64,000 bases of DNA from the NCBI RefSeq assembly GCF_900088825.1, contig NZ_LT592170.1, positions 1,550,523 through 1,614,522 of the forward strand, read 5' to 3'. Position numbers and translations under genes: made by a program. The notes under the pieces are model-generated. The model was not told where the DNA came from, made no database searches, and worked only from the letters and a program-made list of their open reading frames with translations. This document shows, piece by piece, positions 10,053 through 16,615 of this stretch (positions within the stretch are counted from its first letter, which is position 1; each line of letters opens with the position of its first letter). The DNA comes from Thiomonas delicata (GTDB taxonomy: Bacteria > Pseudomonadota > Gammaproteobacteria > Burkholderiales > Burkholderiaceae_C).

Positions 10053-10125
10053 GGCGTGTGGAGGATCGGGGAAAAGGGGCGGCGTGTTCCGTCGGTTGTC
10101 TGGCGGCCCCGCCGCCGGCGGCGCA

Positions 10126-10995
10126 TCATGCAGCGGCCGCGAGTTCGGGCATCCCGCTCTCGATTGGCAGGGAGAAGTCGCGCGACCATTCGTTCCACGA
10201 GCCGAAGTACATCTTCACGTCCGTGATGCCGGCCTGCTGCAGGGCCAGATAAGTGTTGGAGGCTCGCGCGCCCTTGAAGCAGTACAGGTAGACCGTGGAT
10301 TCGGGCGTGATCCCGGCGGTGGCGCATTCAGCCAGGATCTCTTCGGGCTCCTTGAACATCTGGCCCTGCGGTGTCGGCTTCATCATGCGGTACCACTCGA
10401 TCCAGCGCGCGCCTGGTATGCGGCCCTTGCGCGGGCAATAGTCCTTGCCATAGGGCGAGGAACTGGTACCGACCCATTCGTCGACGTCGCGCACGTCCAG
10501 GATGACGATGGACGGGTTGTCGAGAGCGGCGAGCATCTGCTGCTTGTCGACCATGACGGCTTCGGCGCCGGCTTTGAGCGGGAATGGTGCCGGAGTGGGC
10601 TTGGGCGACTCCATACTCACTGGCATGCCGGCATCCACCCAGGCGGCATAGCCGCCGTGCAGCACCTTTACCTTGGGGTAGCCCAGATAGGTGAGCAGGA
10701 AATAACCGCGGCAGGACTGGCCGAAACCGCTGTTCATCGATTCCTCGTACAGCACCGCGGTTTCCTTGCCGGACAGACCGGCGGCGCCGAACTCGTCAGC
10801 GAAGCGCTTTTCGAGTTCCTCGCGGCCTTCCGGCGTGGAGGTGGCCAGGTAGGTGAAGATGTCGCGCATGTTCACTGCGCCGGGCAGATGGCCCGCGGCG
10901 TAGGCATCGGGGTCGCGCGTGTCGATGATGACCATGGGCTCGGTCGTCATGCCGGCGGCGAGTTCGGCCGGGGAAAGCAGAATGCGTTCGCTCAT
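10126..10995 (-). CDS. Tandem rhodanese sulfurtransferase (SseA-type)
   Basis: 289 residues with two rhodanese domains. The N-terminal domain (residues about 8-130, [19 protein letters not shown]) is non-catalytic. The C-terminal domain carries the active-site loop [12 protein letters not shown] with the persulfide-forming Cys. Such enzymes move sulfane sulfur from thiosulfate or mercaptopyruvate to cyanide (giving thiocyanate) or other thiophiles. MSERILLS was taken as start: it has a GGAGCA site, and the upstream frame extension is unconvincing. Location between a flavoprotein gene and rubredoxin/cyanate genes suggests sulfur transfer linked to cyano-compound metabolism. Confidence 0.85.
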   Translation of the reverse strand: MSERILLSPAELAAGMTTEPMVIIDTRDPDAYAAGHLPGAVNMRDIFTYLATSTPEGREELEKRFADEFGAAGLSGKETAVLYEESMNSGFGQSCRGYFLLTYLGYPKVKVLHGGYAAWVDAGMPVSMESPKPTPAPFPLKAGAEAVMVDKQQMLAALDNPSIVILDVRDVDEWVGTSSSPYGKDYCPRKGRIPGARWIEWYRMMKPTPQGQMFKEPEEILAECATAGITPESTVYLYCFKGARASNTYLALQQAGITDVKMYFGSWNEWSRDFSLPIESGMPELAAAA

Positions 10996-11095
10996 GTTGG
11001 CTGCTCCTGGATGGGCTGGGGACGTGAAGGAGTGGTGCGCATTGCATGGGAGGGAGGATGGCAGCGCGCGCCGTGGCGTGTGTGCGGCGACGGCT

Positions 11096-12295
11096 TCAGG
11101 CCGCACAGACCGCCTGGCCCGATTCGAGCCGGGCGATTTCTCGGCGCAGGTGCTTGGTCGCGGGCGTGACGATGGCGACGAAATACGCCTCGCGAACCCG
11201 CCGCTGCGCTGGACTTTTCTGCAGATAACCCTTGGCCCCGAGGTGCAGCAGGGCGCTTTGTGCGGCGCGCAGCGCAAGCTCCCCGCCGCGCAGGCGCAGT
11301 TTCAGGATGTCGAGCACGATGTCGGCCAACGGGTTGGCTTGCAGCGTGCGCGCGGCGACAAGGGTGTGATCGCGCAGGTCGGCCAGTTCGGGCGCGAGGT
11401 CATCCACCTGGTCGTCCAGGTAGCGGTTGACGTGCGCATGGGTGCGGTTGGATTGCTTCATCAGGTCCAAGCAGGCCTGGGCCAGGCCCAGGCACATGCC
11501 CATCTGGCCCAGGATCATGCCGGGCTTGATACGCCGCACATAAGCCTTGGACTGGCCGGGGTGCGAAAGCACCATGCCATCGGGCACGAAGGTGTTCTTG
11601 AAGTGGCAGGCCAGGGTGCGCGTGCCGTCGATGGCCATGAAATGCGCGCAATCCACCATCTTGAATCCGGTGGCGTTGCAATCGACGATGATGAAGACCA
11701 GCCCATCGTCGCCGGGGCCAGCGGCCTCCACCGGGCAACCGGTGGCGAAGACATGGTCGGGCCCGAGGTTGGACACCCAGGGCAGCACGCCGTTGATGAC
11801 ATAGCCACCTTCCACCCGTCTGGCCGAGAGGCGGAACGCCTCCACCGCGTCGCAGGACTTCACCGTGTTGGAAAGCCCGGTTCCGGCCAGCAACGCGCCA
11901 CGCGCGATGTGCGGCAGCAGGTCGCGCTTGAGTTCTGCGTTCTCGCTCATCTCGATGTAGCGCGCGCATGCCGTCTGGCACCAGACGAGGAAGCCGGTGG
12001 ATAAGCAGGTCTGGGACACCAAATCCATGGTTTCGATCACCTGCATCAGACCCAGGCCGTTGCCACCATGCTCTGGCGAGGCGGCACCACCAAAACCGCC
12101 CGCCGCGCCCAATTCGCGCAGAAAGCCTTCCGGGTAGGCGGCCTTGAGATCAATGTCCAACACCTGGGGCGCCAGGACTTCGGCCACCAGCCGGTGCAGC
12201 GTGGCGTGGTAGCCGCCGGATGCCGTGGGGGGCGCGGCTTGAACGGGGAGCTGCGCGGCGAGGGACGCCGTTCGGGCCAGGGACAGGGCGGTCAT
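11096..12295 (-). CDS. Acyl-CoA-dehydrogenase-like flavoprotein
   Basis: 399 residues with the acyl-CoA dehydrogenase fold: N-terminal helical domain (to about 120), a middle beta domain (GTGLSNTVKSCDAVEAFRL, then GYVINGVLPWVSNLG), and a C-terminal helical domain. It probably binds FAD or FMN. Family members include true dehydrogenases and FMN-dependent monooxygenases that act on sulfur compounds (DszC/SfnC type). The substrate cannot be deduced here. It sits 32 nt after the osmC-like gene and 100 nt before the rhodanese, under the sigma-54 promoter at 12937. The surroundings (rhodanese, rubredoxin, cyanate genes) do not suggest fatty-acid metabolism. Confidence 0.75.
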   Translation of the reverse strand: MTALSLARTASLAAQLPVQAAPPTASGGYHATLHRLVAEVLAPQVLDIDLKAAYPEGFLRELGAAGGFGGAASPEHGGNGLGLMQVIETMDLVSQTCLSTGFLVWCQTACARYIEMSENAELKRDLLPHIARGALLAGTGLSNTVKSCDAVEAFRLSARRVEGGYVINGVLPWVSNLGPDHVFATGCPVEAAGPGDDGLVFIIVDCNATGFKMVDCAHFMAIDGTRTLACHFKNTFVPDGMVLSHPGQSKAYVRRIKPGMILGQMGMCLGLAQACLDLMKQSNRTHAHVNRYLDDQVDDLAPELADLRDHTLVAARTLQANPLADIVLDILKLRLRGGELALRAAQSALLHLGAKGYLQKSPAQRRVREAYFVAIVTPATKHLRREIARLESGQAVCAA

Positions 12296-12327
12296 GGGCT
12301 TGGTTCGATCTGCGAGGTGGGCAGGTT

Positions 12328-12882
12328 TTATGCTGTGGTGACGACCACGTTCACCGGGTTGCGCAGGGTGTTGGCGACTGGTGACCATAGGTTGGCGTTG
12401 GCGATGATGTCGTCGATCACCTCGCGCGTTGCGTCGCCCTCGGCCGTGATCTTCACGCGGATATCGGTGAACCCCAGTTTCTTGGCCGGATCCAGATCGC
12501 CCACGCCCCATACGGCGGTGACGTTGATGTCGCCTTCGAGTTCGAGTTCGAGTTTGGTCAATGCCACGCCGCGCGCGGTGGCGTTGGCATGCACGCCGAC
12601 CGACAGGCAGGCGCCGAGCGCGGCCAGGGTAGCTTCGGATGGGTTGGGTGCGGTGTCTTCGCCGAGCAGGTGTGGCGGCTCGTCGATGACGTAGGCGGGC
12701 AGATTGCGGATGTAGGTCAGGTTGCGGAATTGTCCTTCGCAGACGGTTCTGGCCTTGAGGGTGACGATGTGCTGCGGGTTGGCCTTGCCCTTGGAGGCCA
12801 GTTGACCCAGGCCGTCCTTGTCGATGGGGCGCAGCAGGTCGGGGTAAAGGCAGGTGACTTTCTGCGTTGCGGTTTGGCTCAT
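12328..12882 (-). CDS. OsmC-family protein
   Basis: 184 residues of the OsmC/Ohr superfamily. Many members reduce organic hydroperoxides through a Cys pair. Here a Cys is visible in AALGACLSVGVHANA, the position of the conserved second Cys, and another in KARTVCEGQFRNL near residue 48. It could therefore be redox-active or a binding protein for a sulfur compound. The start MSQTATQ has a GGAG site 8 nt upstream. It is the first gene after a strong sigma-54 promoter and may define the entry step of the module. True function unknown. Confidence 0.8.
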   Translation of the reverse strand: MSQTATQKVTCLYPDLLRPIDKDGLGQLASKGKANPQHIVTLKARTVCEGQFRNLTYIRNLPAYVIDEPPHLLGEDTAPNPSEATLAALGACLSVGVHANATARGVALTKLELELEGDINVTAVWGVGDLDPAKKLGFTDIRVKITAEGDATREVIDDIIANANLWSPVANTLRNPVNVVVTTA

Positions 12883-12936
12883 GAAGATTTCTCCAGTTTC
12901 ATGCTCGGTCGCCCGTTATGGGCATGACGAATCTGA

Positions 12937-12951
12937 GCAGCATTCATGCCA
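12937..12951 (-). promoter_or_regulatory. Sigma-54 promoter of the osmC-like operon
   Basis: Minus-strand sequence TGGCATGAATGCTGC followed by T. GG and GC dinucleotides are correctly spaced, and only two positions depart from the TGGCACG-N4-TTGC consensus. The predicted start of transcription is near 12925, about 43 nt before the osmC-like ATG. Confidence 0.78.
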
Positions 12952-13008
12952 GGAGAAAACGATATTTAAATCATGAGCTTATGCATCGAGGTGCGAGAAA
13001 CGTGGACT

Positions 13009-13026
13009 CACATTGTTGACAATGTG
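13009..13026. promoter_or_regulatory. Palindromic activator site (candidate UAS)
   Basis: Inverted repeat CACATTGT-TG-ACAATGTG with 8-bp perfect arms. It lies about 60-75 bp upstream of the sigma-54 promoter at 12937-12951 and ends just before the stop codon of the activator gene. The spacing suits an enhancer-binding protein, most simply the adjacent one. The pairing is inference. Confidence 0.6.
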
Positions 13027-14718
13027 TTAACGCTTTGTCGAGGCAGGGCCGATGTCAAAGCGCGCCAGACGGTAGCCGAACTGCCTCAGAGTCAGACCCA
13101 GCAACCTTGCCGCCTGCGACTTGTTGCCTCCTGTGCGCCGCAGGGTCTCGAACAGGATGTCGCGCTCGTCTTCCATGACCGCTTGGTAGGGCCGGATTGC
13201 GGAGATGCCTGTCCCGGCCATGCCTGGCGCTGCGTTTGAACGGGCCGGGAACTGCGATGGCCGCGGCATCGCGGACGCCGCGACAGGCTCAAGGGCCTGC
13301 CCCTGCACTTCGCTGATGAGTGCGGAATCCACCACGGCCTCGTCGGCCAGATCGGCCTCGGCAAGCACCACGATGCGCTCGAGGACGTTGTAGAGCTGGC
13401 GAATATTGCCCGGCCAGGGGTAGCTGACAAGGCTGGCCAAGCCGGCCGTCGAGAGACGCACGCTGCGCTGATGGCGTTCGTTGAGCTGAAACAGGAAATG
13501 GCGCACCAGGTGCTTGACGTCGTCCGGCCGTGCGCGCAGCGGCGGCAGGGTGATGGGAATGACGTGCAGGCGGTAGTACAGGTCTTCGCGGAAGCGGCCG
13601 GCGGCCATGAGCGCGCGGAGATCCTGGTGTGTGGCCGCGACGATGCGCACGTCCACCGCGATCTCGCGCTGCGAGCCCAGGCGCTCGATGACCCGCTCCT
13701 GCAGGGCGCGCAGAAGCTTGACCTGCATGAGTCGTGGCAGGTCGCCGATCTCGTCGAGAAACAGCGTGCCGCAGTGGGCCTGCTCGAAGCGTCCGGTGCG
13801 CGCCGTGGCGGCGCCGGTGTAGGCACCTTTTTCGTGGCCGAACAACTCGGCCTCGAACAGGGTGTCGGGAATCGCGGCGCAGTTCACGCGCACGAAGGGC
13901 CCATCGCGCCGCGCGCTGTGCTGGTGGATGGCGCGCGCGAACAGTTCCTTGCCCGTGCCGGACTCGCCGAGCAGCAGCACCGTGGCGTCGGTGGCGGCGG
14001 CCTGTTCCAGCTTGCGAATCGCCCGCAGCAGGCTGGGCGCCTGGCCGACGATGCCGTAGGCGGCCACCGTCGGGGTGCGGTTCTCGAGCGCCCGCTTGAG
14101 TTCGGCGTTCTCTTGCACCAGACGCGCCGTGCGTTCCTGCACCAGGCGGCTCAGGCGCAGGACCTGGCCGATCAGCGTGGCGATGGAGTCGAGCACGGCC
14201 AGATCCTCGGCCAGCGAGCGCTGGCGGCGGCGCAGGCGGTGGACAGCCAGCACCCCGGCGGGTTGACCGTCGCCCGGTACGGGCAAGGCGATGTAGGACA
14301 CGGTTTCCTGCGGCAAGCGTTCACGAGGCACGGCGCGCGCCAGGTAGAGCGGTTCGGAATCGATGTCCTGCACGATGGCCGTCTCACCGCGTTGCATCAC
14401 GCGGCCGCTGATGCCCTCGCCCGGTGCATAACTGCCGCGCGCGATTTCCTCCGCGCGCAAGCCGTAGGCGCAGGCGATGCGCAGCGTCCCGTTGGCGTCC
14501 GGCAACAGCACGCGACCACGGTTCAGGCCCAGGAGCTCGGACATGAGATGCAGCATCTCGCGGATCACCGGATAGGGGTCCAGGCTGTTGCCCAGGCGTT
14601 TGGTGACTTCGCGGAACAGCAGGCGCTCGGCCGAATCCAGATGTTCGTGGCCGCAGCGCATAAAGGCTGCCGCCGCCGTCGAGGCTCGGGGGTCGGACAC
14701 TGGGGCGGAAATGTCCAT
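13027..14718 (-). CDS. Sigma-54-dependent activator with GAF sensor (NifA/NorR-like)
   Basis: 563 residues. A GAF sensor (about residues 30-190) is followed by an AAA+ domain with Walker [16 protein letters not shown], the sigma-54 contact loop as GAYTGA, and Walker [13 protein letters not shown]-terminal Fis-type helix-turn-helix ends in [19 protein letters not shown]. It hydrolyses ATP to open sigma-54 promoters. There is no receiver domain, so control is probably by ligand binding to GAF. It follows cobA by 13 nt at the end of the nitrate operon and is followed by its likely target, the osmC-like/cyn block with sigma-54 promoters. The ligand is unknown; cyanate or a precursor is conceivable. 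Confidence 0.88.
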   Translation of the reverse strand: MDISAPVSDPRASTAAAAFMRCGHEHLDSAERLLFREVTKRLGNSLDPYPVIREMLHLMSELLGLNRGRVLLPDANGTLRIACAYGLRAEEIARGSYAPGEGISGRVMQRGETAIVQDIDSEPLYLARAVPRERLPQETVSYIALPVPGDGQPAGVLAVHRLRRRQRSLAEDLAVLDSIATLIGQVLRLSRLVQERTARLVQENAELKRALENRTPTVAAYGIVGQAPSLLRAIRKLEQAAATDATVLLLGESGTGKELFARAIHQHSARRDGPFVRVNCAAIPDTLFEAELFGHEKGAYTGAATARTGRFEQAHCGTLFLDEIGDLPRLMQVKLLRALQERVIERLGSQREIAVDVRIVAATHQDLRALMAAGRFREDLYYRLHVIPITLPPLRARPDDVKHLVRHFLFQLNERHQRSVRLSTAGLASLVSYPWPGNIRQLYNVLERIVVLAEADLADEAVVDSALISEVQGQALEPVAASAMPRPSQFPARSNAAPGMAGTGISAIRPYQAVMEDERDILFETLRRTGGNKSQAARLLGLTLRQFGYRLARFDIGPASTKR

Positions 14719-14731
14719 GGGGTCGGCGCGA

Positions 14732-15535
14732 TCAGGCGGCCTGCGAGACGTTCACGATGGAAGCTCGAACGGCGTTCTGGGCCACGGTCTGGAGCGCCTC
14801 GGCCATCGCGTTGCCGATGATCATCACGCAGGGCGAACCCAATTGCTCGGTAGCGATGGCGGCCTGCAAGCGGGCCAGTCTCGTGCCGACGCGGCGTTCG
14901 CGCGCGGTGCTGGCAGCCTGTACCAGCAGCACCGGCGTGTCGGCCGGCAGGCCGCCGGCGAGCAGGCCGGCCTGGATGCTGCCGGCCTCGGCCACGCCCA
15001 TGTACACGACCAGGGTGAGCCCGGTCTGGGCCAGCGAATCCCAGCGCGGGGAGGCGCCGCCGGGCTGGCGGTGGCCGGTGACGAGGATCACGCCGGGGGT
15101 GTGGTGGCGATGGGTCAGCGAGGTGCAGGCCGCGGCGGCCGCGGCGATGCCGGCGGTGATGCCGGGCACCACCTCGACGTGCAGGCCGGCGGCGCGCAGC
15201 GCGGCGATTTCCTCGCCGGCGCGGCCGAACACGAGGGGGTCGCCGCCCTTGAGGCGCACCACGCGCTCGCCGCGCTGCGCCTCGGCCACCATCAGCCGCT
15301 CGATGAAGGCCTGCGGCGTGCTGGCGCAGCCGCCGCGCTTGCCCACGGCAACCACGCGGCAGGCGGGGGGCAGGTGAGCCAGGCAGGCCGGGTTGACGAG
15401 ATCGTCGACCAGGGCCACCGTGGCTTGTTGCAGCACGCGCACGGCCTTGAGGGTGAGCAGTTCGGGATCGCCGGGACCGGCGCCGACCAGGTGGACGGTG
15501 GTCGGTGCGCAATCCATCGCGTCGGCAGGCTTCAT
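14732..15535 (-). CDS. cobA: Uroporphyrinogen-III C-methyltransferase
   Basis: 267 residues. It adds two SAM-derived methyl groups to uroporphyrinogen III, giving precorrin-2 for siroheme. The family signatures are present: VHLVGAGPGDPELLTLKAVR at the N terminus, VVRLKGGDPLVFGRAGEE in the middle, and the SAM site VPGITAGIAAAA. This is the stand-alone CobA/SumT type without the CysG oxidase/chelatase half. Siroheme is the prosthetic group of NirB in the same operon. A second in-frame start (MDCAPT, 15517) is possible. Confidence 0.93.
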   Translation of the reverse strand: MKPADAMDCAPTTVHLVGAGPGDPELLTLKAVRVLQQATVALVDDLVNPACLAHLPPACRVVAVGKRGGCASTPQAFIERLMVAEAQRGERVVRLKGGDPLVFGRAGEEIAALRAAGLHVEVVPGITAGIAAAAAACTSLTHRHHTPGVILVTGHRQPGGASPRWDSLAQTGLTLVVYMGVAEAGSIQAGLLAGGLPADTPVLLVQAASTARERRVGTRLARLQAAIATEQLGSPCVMIIGNAMAEALQTVAQNAVRASIVNVSQAA

Positions 15536-15553
15536 GGCGGGGCTCCAGGGGGG

Positions 15554-16597
15554 TCAGGCGTGTCGGGAAATTCCGGCGACGGTCTCGACGGCGTCACCGG
15601 CCGCGTCGAGGCAGGCCATCGCCGCGGCGACCTGCTCGACCTGCCGCAGCAGGGGAACGGGGATGGGTTTGTCGCCGTTGCGCACGTCGGCGATCCAGGC
15701 CAGGGTGGCCGCCAGGTGGGTGCCGTCGGCGGGCAGGGCGACTTCGGCCTCGCCCTGCGCCGCGGCAGGTTCGGCGCGCACCGCGCCGTCGGCGCCGATG
15801 TGCAGAAGTTCGCCGGCGCGGTGGGGATGGGCTACGGCCTCGCCCTCGCAGCCGCGCATCAGCAGCGCGGGCTGGGCCAGGCGCTGCAGCACTTCACGCA
15901 TCAGCACCGCATATTCGGGATGCGTGTAGCTGGTCAGCAGCAGGCAGGGTCCGGCGATCGGCGCGAGCAGCTTGACCACGGCGTGCCCGCTGTTGCGCAC
16001 GCCCAGTTCCCGGCGCCAGGCCAGCAGCTCGCCGAGCTGCGGGCCGATGTGGACCAGGTCGAGGTAGACCGCCTCGCCGTCGGCGAGCAGGTTCTGCGCC
16101 TGCATCGCGCTGGCTGCGACGGGCAGGCCCAGCGCGCTCCAGACGCGCACGGTGTGCAGCCGGCCGTCGTCCTGTTCGGCGCCCAGCACCAGCACGGCAA
16201 TGCCGCGCTGGCGCAGCAGCAGCGCCAGCAGCGCGACCTGGTTGGGCAGGCGGCGCGAACCGTTCACGCTGGGGATGATCACCACCGGCCGGCGCGGGGC
16301 GATGGCGGGGAGCGTGGCGCGCACCGCGCGGGCGAAGCCTTCCAGCTCCTCGGCGCTCTCGCCCTTCATGCGCAGCGCCAGCAGCACGCCGCCGATCTGG
16401 GCATCGGACATTTCGCGCCGCAACAGCCAGCCCATCAGGGTCTGCGCCTGCTCGGCGCTCAGGCCGCGGCTGCCGTGGGCTCCGCGGCCGAGGCTGCGCA
16501 GCATCGGCACGACATCGGGGTTGAAGCCGCCCCGCGCCGGGCCGGCTGCAAGCTGGGCCGTTGAGGGTGCGGAACTTGCCACGGTGGGGTGTGTCAT
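15554..16597 (-). CDS. ybiB: YbiB-like protein (TrpD2, anthranilate phosphoribosyltransferase-like)
   Basis: About 347 residues from MTHPTVAS, which has GAGGAAG 6 nt upstream. The ATG at 16615 lacks such a site. It has the glycosyl-transferase family 3 fold of anthranilate phosphoribosyltransferase: helical N-terminal domain (SDAQIGGVLLALRMKGES), then the catalytic-like domain (IIPSVNGSRRLPNQVALLAL). TrpD2/YbiB proteins bind nucleic acids and are not tryptophan enzymes. The glycine-rich phosphoribosyl site of true TrpD is degenerate here (VNGSRR). It sits between nasA and cobA, an arrangement common in nitrate operons of this group, but its role there is unknown. Confidence 0.8.
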   Translation of the reverse strand: MTHPTVASSAPSTAQLAAGPARGGFNPDVVPMLRSLGRGAHGSRGLSAEQAQTLMGWLLRREMSDAQIGGVLLALRMKGESAEELEGFARAVRATLPAIAPRRPVVIIPSVNGSRRLPNQVALLALLLRQRGIAVLVLGAEQDDGRLHTVRVWSALGLPVAASAMQAQNLLADGEAVYLDLVHIGPQLGELLAWRRELGVRNSGHAVVKLLAPIAGPCLLLTSYTHPEYAVLMREVLQRLAQPALLMRGCEGEAVAHPHRAGELLHIGADGAVRAEPAAAQGEAEVALPADGTHLAATLAWIADVRNGDKPIPVPLLRQVEQVAAAMACLDAAGDAVETVAGISRHA

Positions 16598-16615
16598 GGC
16601 GGCTTCCTCGCTCAT

